55,917 nucleotides of DNA, taken from assembly GCF_020907245.1 (NCBI RefSeq), contig NZ_JAJJWH010000025.1:1-55917 (forward strand). Reading direction: 5' to 3'. The position numbers and the translations under genes were made by a program. The notes under the pieces were generated by a model. That model was not told the origin of the DNA and searched no databases. It worked only from the letters and a program-made list of their open reading frames with translations. Each line of letters opens with the position of its first letter. Position 1 is the stretch's first letter. The stretch is from Pontibacter harenae (GTDB lineage: Bacteria; Bacteroidota; Bacteroidia; Cytophagales; Hymenobacteraceae). Shown piece by piece: positions 50,648 through 55,917 of this stretch.

Positions 50648-52549
50648 ATGGAAAATTTTGTAGTATCAGCGCGTAAATACCGTCCGACCACGTTCGACAG
50701 CGTGGTGGGGCAGCACCATATAACCAATACCCTTAAAAACGCAATCAGCAGCCAGCATCTGGCGCAGGCGTTCCTTTTCTGCGGTCCGAGGGGTGTGGGT
50801 AAAACTACCTGTGCCCGCATCTTGGCCAAAACAATCAATTGCCAAAACATCACACCCGAGATAGAAGCCTGCAACGAGTGTGAATCGTGCCGTAGCTTTA
50901 ACAGCAACAGTTCGTTTAACATCCATGAACTCGATGCCGCCTCTAATAACTCTGTAGAGGATATCCGTAATCTGGTGGAGCAGGTGCGTTATGCGCCACA
51001 AACGGGCAAGTATAAAATCTATATTATAGATGAGGTGCACATGCTTTCGAACCAGGCCTTCAACGCTTTCCTGAAAACGCTGGAGGAACCGCCTTCCTAT
51101 GCCATTTTTATACTTGCCACGACGGAGCGGCATAAGATCATCCCTACCATACTTTCCCGTTGCCAGATTTTCGATTTTAACCGCATCAGAATAGAGGACA
51201 TGGTGCGCCACCTCGGAGGCATCGCTCAAAAAGAAAGTATACAGGCCGAGCCCGATGCACTGCACCTGATCTCTCAGAAAGCAGACGGTGCCTTGCGCGA
51301 TGCCCTGTCTATTTTCGACCAGATGGTGACTTTCTCAGGCAGCAACGTAACCTACAAAGCTACTGTCGAGAACCTGCACATCCTGGATTATGACTATTAT
51401 TTCAGGCTGACAGACCACTTGCTGGCCCAGAACCTGGCTGGCTCGCTGCTTTTGTTTGATGAGATTCTGAAGAACGGTTTTGATGCTCACAATTTCTTGG
51501 TGGGTATAGGCGAGCATTTCCGTAGCCTGCTGGTGTGTAAAGACCCTCAGACAGTGCAATTGCTGGAGGTATCGGATAACATCAAAGCCAAGTATGCCGA
51601 GCAAGCGCAGAAGTCGAGTGTAAGCTTTCTGCTCTCAGGCCTGAACCTGGTGAGCACTTGCGACATGCACTATAAGAGCAGCAAAAACCAGCGCCTCCAC
51701 GTGGAACTATGCCTGATGAAGATGGCCCACCTGAACGCGGCCCTGAGTTTTGCACAAGACGGCGTTGAGTTAAAAAAAGCTAAGGTAGGCGCTACGGCAC
51801 CAGCTTCTACCGCAACTACAGGTGCCCCCCCAGTACCGTCGGCTGCCATGCAACCGAACGGTGTGCCATCGCAGCAGCTGCAACAGTCTGCCACAGGCAC
51901 AGTGCCTTCTGAGAGTTTGCAACAACATTCGCCTGGCGCTGTTCCTTCGCAAGGGTTGCAGCAGCCACCGAAGCCGCAGCAGGTAACACCTGATGCACAC
52001 ATAGCTCCTCCGCAGGCACAGGCAGCGCCTGCTCCTGCCCCAGAAAGAACCAGACCAGGTATACCGCTGCCTCCCCAGAAAAAGCTGAGCAAAATACCCA
52101 GCCTGAAAGACTTGGGTAACAAGCAGGCAGCTGTAGCAGAAGTTGCCGTGGCAGAAGAGGCTGAAGAAGAACACTACGGCACGATAACTCCTGTTGACCA
52201 GGCAAGGTTGAAAACGGTTTGGCATAGCATTCTGCGCCGTAAGCGGGAAGAAAATATGATGGAGTACACGCTCCTGAACCGCCAGTACCACATCAGCGAG
52301 GACAATGAGATTGTGCTGCACCTGGAGAACCACGTGATGATGGACCAGTTCACGAGCTTGCGTCCTGCTATACTGGGTGAGTTAAAAAAAGAACTCGGTA
52401 ACAGAAGCATAAAATTAAGAGCAGAAGTGGTAGAAATGCAGGACGAGCGTAAGCTATATACTTCGCAGGACAAGTTTAACTATCTGGCAGAGAAATATCC
52501 TGTGCTCGTCGATTTAAAGCAGCGTTTTGGACTCGATACTGATTTTTAA
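50648..52549 (+). CDS. dnaX: DNA polymerase III subunits gamma and tau
   Basis: The 633-aa protein starts MENFVVSARKYRP (ATG 50648; an upstream TTG at 50630 is less likely). The AAA+ core has Walker A GPRGVGKT (46-53), a zinc-binding set with CNECESC (75-81), DEVH (128-131) and ILSRCQIFDF. The polymerase-binding tau part lies at about 510-633, after a Pro/Gln/Ala-rich linker. Codon 375 onward reads TTA AAA AAA GCT AAG: slippage by -1 on the seven-A run gives AGC TAA, so a 378-aa gamma-like form would end just after the AAA+ and collar domains. Clamp loading is the known role. Confidence 0.95.
   Translation: MENFVVSARKYRPTTFDSVVGQHHITNTLKNAISSQHLAQAFLFCGPRGVGKTTCARILAKTINCQNITPEIEACNECESCRSFNSNSSFNIHELDAASNNSVEDIRNLVEQVRYAPQTGKYKIYIIDEVHMLSNQAFNAFLKTLEEPPSYAIFILATTERHKIIPTILSRCQIFDFNRIRIEDMVRHLGGIAQKESIQAEPDALHLISQKADGALRDALSIFDQMVTFSGSNVTYKATVENLHILDYDYYFRLTDHLLAQNLAGSLLLFDEILKNGFDAHNFLVGIGEHFRSLLVCKDPQTVQLLEVSDNIKAKYAEQAQKSSVSFLLSGLNLVSTCDMHYKSSKNQRLHVELCLMKMAHLNAALSFAQDGVELKKAKVGATAPASTATTGAPPVPSAAMQPNGVPSQQLQQSATGTVPSESLQQHSPGAVPSQGLQQPPKPQQVTPDAHIAPPQAQAAPAPAPERTRPGIPLPPQKKLSKIPSLKDLGNKQAAVAEVAVAEEAEEEHYGTITPVDQARLKTVWHSILRRKREENMMEYTLLNRQYHISEDNEIVLHLENHVMMDQFTSLRPAILGELKKELGNRSIKLRAEVVEMQDERKLYTSQDKFNYLAEKYPVLVDLKQRFGLDTDF
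51770..51826 (+). promoter_or_regulatory. dnaX: Candidate programmed -1 frameshift site in dnaX
   Basis: A seven-A run (51772-51778) sits in the frame A AAA AAA, the ideal slippery arrangement. Shifting back one base makes the next codons AGC TAA (stop at 51781-51783). A possible GGCACC/GGTGCC stem (51796-51801 with 51821-51826) lies 17 bases downstream. The position corresponds to where gamma would end. Confidence 0.55.
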
Positions 52550-52562
52550 TCAGTTATAATAT

Positions 52563-52602
52563 TATATTTGAATAGTGCTAACCTTGACTATTTAACAATT
52601 CT
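52563..52602 (+). promoter_or_regulatory. Promoter box upstream of the M16 peptidase gene
   Basis: TATATTTG at 52563-52570 fits TAnnTTTG and lies 32 bases before the ATG. No -33 element could be assigned. The gene could also be read through from dnaX (53-bp gap). Confidence 0.45.
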
Positions 52603-55557
52603 ATGACTTCAAGAAGAACATCTTCTCTGTTGTTGCTTGCGCTGGGCCTTTCCTTTACGCAATGTAAAAACGAAACATATCAGTCGCAGGCTACAACCCA
52701 GGCTACTGCTACCGAAAAAGAATACAAATACGAAACTGTACCAAACGACCCGCTGAATGCCCGCATCTATACCTTAGATAACGGTCTGAAAGTATACCTG
52801 ACGGATTACGAGGATGCGCCGCGTGTACAAACGTATATTGCGGTTCGTGCAGGCAGCAAAAACGATCCTGCCGATGCCACAGGTTTGGCACACTACCTGG
52901 AGCACATGGTATTTAAAGGCACTACCGAACTAGGCACGCAAAACTGGGAAAAAGAGAAAGTAGAGCTGGACAAGATTGAGGCGCTATACGAAAAGCACCG
53001 TAGTACCACAGATCCAGCTGCCCGCAAGCAGATCTACCACCAAATAGACAGCATTTCGGGTGTGGCTGCTACTTATGCCATTGCCAACGAGTACGACAAG
53101 ATTTTAGGCGGCATCGGAGCAAAAGGCACTAACGCTTATACATCGGTAGAGCAGACGGTTTATACCAACGACATTCCTTCAAACCAATTGGAGCGTTGGG
53201 TGGAACTGGAGGCCGATCGTTTTTCTGAAATGGTGCCACGCCTGTTCCACACGGAACTGGAGGCAGTATACGAAGAGAAAAACCGCTCCCTCGACAACGA
53301 CGGCTGGAAAGTGATGGAGACGCTAAACGCAGCACTTTTCCCGACACATCAGTACGGTACACAAACCACCATCGGTACCATAGAGCACCTAAAAAATCCT
53401 TCTATCATAGAGATAAAGAAGTATTTTGATAAATACTATGTACCGAACAACATGGCCATCGCCCTAAGTGGTGACATTGATTTTGACCAGGCGATACGAG
53501 CCATAGACAAGCATTTCGGAAAGCTGGAGAAGAAACCTGTACCTACGTTTAACGTGGCGCAGGAGAAGCCTATTGCGCAGCCCGTTATAAAAGAGGTGTC
53601 TGGCCCAAGTGCTGAAAGTATAGCCATTGGTTACCGCTTCCCTGGCATGAGTTCGCGTGATGCGCTGGTGCTAAGCATGATCAGCAGTATTCTGTACAAT
53701 GGCCAGGCTGGTTTAATAGACCTGAACCTGAACCAGCAACAGAAGGTGTTGCAGGCTTACGGTTACGACAATCAGATGAAGGATTACTCTGTTTTCCGTC
53801 TTGGTGGTTCTCCGCGGCAGGGCCAGAGCCTGGATGAAGTGAAAAGCCTGCTGATGTCTCAGGTAGAGCTCGTGAAGCAAGGTAAATTTGAAGACTGGCT
53901 GATTCCTGCTATCATTAACGACAACAAGATATCGCTGATGCAGTCTTACGAAAGCAACAACAACCGCGCTGATGCCTTTGTAACCGCTTTTATTTACGGC
54001 ATGGACTGGAAAGACTATGTAAACAGACCAGAGGAGTTTGCCAAGATTACGAAGCAGGATGTAATGGAGGTGGCTAACAAGTACCTGAACGATAACTACG
54101 TGCTGGTGTACAAGCGAAACAACAAAAACGCAGTAGCCGAAAAGGTAGAAAAGCCAAGCATAACGCCTGTGCCTGTAAACCGTGATGCGCAGTCAGAGTA
54201 CTATAAAAACATTTTGGCTAAAGAGGCGCCTGCTTTAGAGCCAGTTTTTGTAGACTATGAAAAAGATATCAAAAAAGCATCGCTAAAGAACAATATCCCG
54301 CTGCTGTACACGCAGAACAAAGAGAATGGCCTTTTCCAGCTGTACTACATCCTGGACATGGGCACGAACAACGACCAAAAGCTGGGTATGGCGGTGAACT
54401 ACCTGCGCTACCTGGGCAACGACAAGTACAGCGCAGAGGATTTAAAGAAGGAGTTCTATAAACTCGGTACCTCTTTTAACGTGTCTACTTCTGGCGACCA
54501 GGTGTATGTAACGTTGTCTGGCCTGGATGAGAACTTTGAGCAAGCATTGGCGCTGTTCGAGAACACGCTTCAGAACCCGAAACCAGACCAAGCTGCATTA
54601 GACAACATGGTAGCGGGTATGCTGAAAGCACGTAACGATGCTAAGCTGAACAAAAGCGTTATTCTGAATCAGGCACTGGTGAACTATGCCAAGTACGGAC
54701 CTAAAAATCCGTTCACAACCAACCTATCTGAAAAGCAGCTGAAGGCTGTGAAGCCGCAGGAACTGGTAAGCATCATCAAAAGCATTCCTACTTACGAGCA
54801 CCGCGTGCTATACTACGGTCCACGTGAAACAGACAGTCTGGTAGCTGCCCTGAACGCAGGCCATATCGTTCCTGCCAAACTTAAGCCAACGCCTGCCGAG
54901 AAAGAATATGCTGAGCTGGATATTAAGCAGCCAATGGTTTACTGGGTCGATTATAACATGGTGCAGGCAGAGTTGCTGTTCCTGAGCAAGTCTATACCTT
55001 ATAATGCTGGTATGATTCCAACTATCAGAATGTATAACCAGTATTTTGGTTCTGGCATGGGGTCTATCGTATTCCAGGAGTTGCGCGAGTCTAAAGCTTT
55101 GGCATACTCTGCCTACTCTAGCTACAGCACGGCCGCTAAGAAAGACCGCTCCAACTATGTCATGTCGTACATCGGTACGCAGGCGGACAAGCTGCCAGAA
55201 GCCATGGCAGGTATGCAGGAACTGCTCAACAACATGCCGCTGGCCGAGCAGAACTACGAGATCGCGAAAGCCTCTTTGCGCAACAGCATTTCAACGGAGC
55301 GCATCACCAAATCCTCTATCCTGTTCGATTACGAGCGTGCCAAACGCTTGGGTATTAATTACGATATCCGCAAAGACGTGTACGAAAGCGTCAACAGCCT
55401 GACATTCGATCAGATGCAGCAGTTCCAGCAGCAGTACATTAAAGAGCAGCCACAAGCCATACTTGTCATCGGTTCTAAAGACAGATTGAACTTTAAGGAA
55501 CTGGAGAAATACGGGAAAGTGAAGCAGCTAAAGCTGGAGGAGATTTTTGGGTACTAA
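52603..55557 (+). CDS. M16 family zinc peptidase lipoprotein
   Basis: The 984-aa protein has a signal with the lipobox-like FTQC (Cys21). The M16 inverted zinc motif HYLEH follows (His97, Glu100, His101), with the distal glutamate in LEAVYEEKNR. Two further M16 modules follow (about 260-500 and 620-960), so the pitrilysin-like repeat is duplicated as in other 900-aa M16 members; the second half appears to lack HxxEH. The family degrades peptides or processes proteins in the periplasm. The gene follows dnaX by 53 bp. No link with dnaX function is expected. Confidence 0.9.
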   Translation: MTSRRTSSLLLLALGLSFTQCKNETYQSQATTQATATEKEYKYETVPNDPLNARIYTLDNGLKVYLTDYEDAPRVQTYIAVRAGSKNDPADATGLAHYLEHMVFKGTTELGTQNWEKEKVELDKIEALYEKHRSTTDPAARKQIYHQIDSISGVAATYAIANEYDKILGGIGAKGTNAYTSVEQTVYTNDIPSNQLERWVELEADRFSEMVPRLFHTELEAVYEEKNRSLDNDGWKVMETLNAALFPTHQYGTQTTIGTIEHLKNPSIIEIKKYFDKYYVPNNMAIALSGDIDFDQAIRAIDKHFGKLEKKPVPTFNVAQEKPIAQPVIKEVSGPSAESIAIGYRFPGMSSRDALVLSMISSILYNGQAGLIDLNLNQQQKVLQAYGYDNQMKDYSVFRLGGSPRQGQSLDEVKSLLMSQVELVKQGKFEDWLIPAIINDNKISLMQSYESNNNRADAFVTAFIYGMDWKDYVNRPEEFAKITKQDVMEVANKYLNDNYVLVYKRNNKNAVAEKVEKPSITPVPVNRDAQSEYYKNILAKEAPALEPVFVDYEKDIKKASLKNNIPLLYTQNKENGLFQLYYILDMGTNNDQKLGMAVNYLRYLGNDKYSAEDLKKEFYKLGTSFNVSTSGDQVYVTLSGLDENFEQALALFENTLQNPKPDQAALDNMVAGMLKARNDAKLNKSVILNQALVNYAKYGPKNPFTTNLSEKQLKAVKPQELVSIIKSIPTYEHRVLYYGPRETDSLVAALNAGHIVPAKLKPTPAEKEYAELDIKQPMVYWVDYNMVQAELLFLSKSIPYNAGMIPTIRMYNQYFGSGMGSIVFQELRESKALAYSAYSSYSTAAKKDRSNYVMSYIGTQADKLPEAMAGMQELLNNMPLAEQNYEIAKASLRNSISTERITKSSILFDYERAKRLGINYDIRKDVYESVNSLTFDQMQQFQQQYIKEQPQAILVIGSKDRLNFKELEKYGKVKQLKLEEIFGY

Positions 55558-55917
55558 TTTAGATTATAGATACTAGACTTTAGATCTTAGATCAAAACAA
55601 CAAGAGCAGCCAAAATTGGTTGCTCTTGTTGTTTCTATAGTTCTTGTACAAAGATTTATATCTTGTGCTATAATGGTAAAAGCTTTCCCCTCTCTGTCAT
55701 TCCGCAGGAATCTTGGTTGAAGGGAGGTTAAGCACCAGCCACTGGCATGGAAGCCTAAGTTCGCATAGCTGCCTGAGATACTGCTGTCGAACAGGATTGT
55801 TTTATAGTTTAAGTCTCTGTTCTTTTTGTCTTGATACAAAAAGAACCAAAAAAATCAAGACGCTCCAAATCGAGGGCCCCTGCCCCCAATGCCGTCAACT
55901 TAAGGATTTACAGTACT
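55558..55917. other. Intergenic tail of the window, 360 bp
   Basis: After the terminator, the stretch has a repetitive TAGATxxTAGACT-like patch (55559-55592), a CATTCCGCAGGAATC motif (55699-55713) similar in kind to dispersed repeats elsewhere, and T/A-rich DNA with an AAAAAGAACCAAAAAAATC patch. No gene is supported up to the window end. Confidence 0.4.
55595..55634 (+). terminator. Terminator of the M16 peptidase gene
   Basis: Arms of 14-17 bp (AAACAACAAGAGCA and its complement TGCTCTTGTTGTTT) flank a short loop with AAAT. It begins 38 bases after the stop codon. Confidence 0.75.

Noticed and set aside
51670..52333. Long open frames on the minus strand inside dnaX, one rich in Cys and Gly
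   Set aside because: They are opposite to a well-supported dnaX and reflect its Pro/Gln/Ala-rich linker read backwards; no start context or family match.
55046..55402. A 118-codon frame within the M16 peptidase gene
   Set aside because: Shadow frame inside a coding sequence with strong family motifs.
1..55917. CRISPR array, prophage or integrase
   Set aside because: No regularly spaced repeat series and no phage or integrase genes were seen.

Overview
The window looks like a chromosomal segment of a Bacteroidota bacterium, most likely order Cytophagales and near Pontibacter/Hymenobacteraceae. The evidence is two SusC/SusD outer-membrane pairs, many Sec and lipoprotein signal peptides, promoter-like TAnnTTTG boxes, few Shine-Dalgarno sites, and a tmRNA whose tag reads GESNYAMAA. 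The family-level guess is inference; the phylum is well supported.

Layout. Positions 1-6056 hold ordinary genes: a broken radC end, a membrane metallophosphoesterase, a small lipoprotein, a secreted carboxypeptidase-regulatory-like protein, UV endonuclease uvsE overlapping a DUF4112 gene, and a sialate-O-acetylesterase-like lipoprotein. Positions 6172-20261 (all minus strand) hold a FucP/NagP-type sugar permease, a GH20 hexosaminidase, a NagB-LmbE fusion, an NlpC/P60 lipoprotein, a DUF819 membrane protein, an alpha-oxoamine-synthase-like enzyme overlapping an L-Ala-D/L-Glu epimerase, a PBP4-type lipoprotein and an AmpD-like amidase lipoprotein. Positions 20568-25732 (plus strand) hold a secreted GH3-beta-lactamase fusion, a NagX-like membrane protein and a DeoR-type regulator. 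Positions 25854-48575 (minus strand) hold a Dld-II-like D-lactate dehydrogenase with an SSS symporter, murQ with a phosphoesterase-PQQ propeller protein, an anmK-susC-susD operon, a DigH-like GHL10 hydrolase, a second susC-susD-DUF4397 operon, and a NamZ-like (DUF1343/GH171) lipoprotein. Positions 48978-55557 return to housekeeping: ssrA (tmRNA), a small secreted protein, dnaX and an M16 peptidase lipoprotein.

Taken together, about 42 kb (6172-48575) reads as a peptidoglycan salvage and utilisation region. Outer-membrane uptake (two SusCD pairs) would feed envelope enzymes that remove peptides (amidase, PBP4, NlpC/P60) and trim sugars (NamZ, GH3, GH20, DigH-like). Inner-membrane carriers (NagP-like, SSS, possibly DUF819 and NagX) would pass products to the cytoplasm. 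There AnmK and MurQ process anhydro-MurNAc to GlcNAc-6-P plus D-lactate, NagB-LmbE handles the amino sugar, the Dld-II homologue oxidises the D-lactate, and the epimerase converts the released dipeptide. No NagA, AmpG, LdcA or MurNAc kinase is visible, so the route must be completed elsewhere.

Non-coding highlights: a candidate programmed -1 frameshift in dnaX that would produce a gamma form, two MITE/REPIN-like elements with long terminal inverted repeats, a palindromic operator candidate over the DeoR promoter, direct-repeat motifs upstream of three transcription units of the salvage region, and a repeated leader in front of the DUF819 and NlpC/P60 genes.
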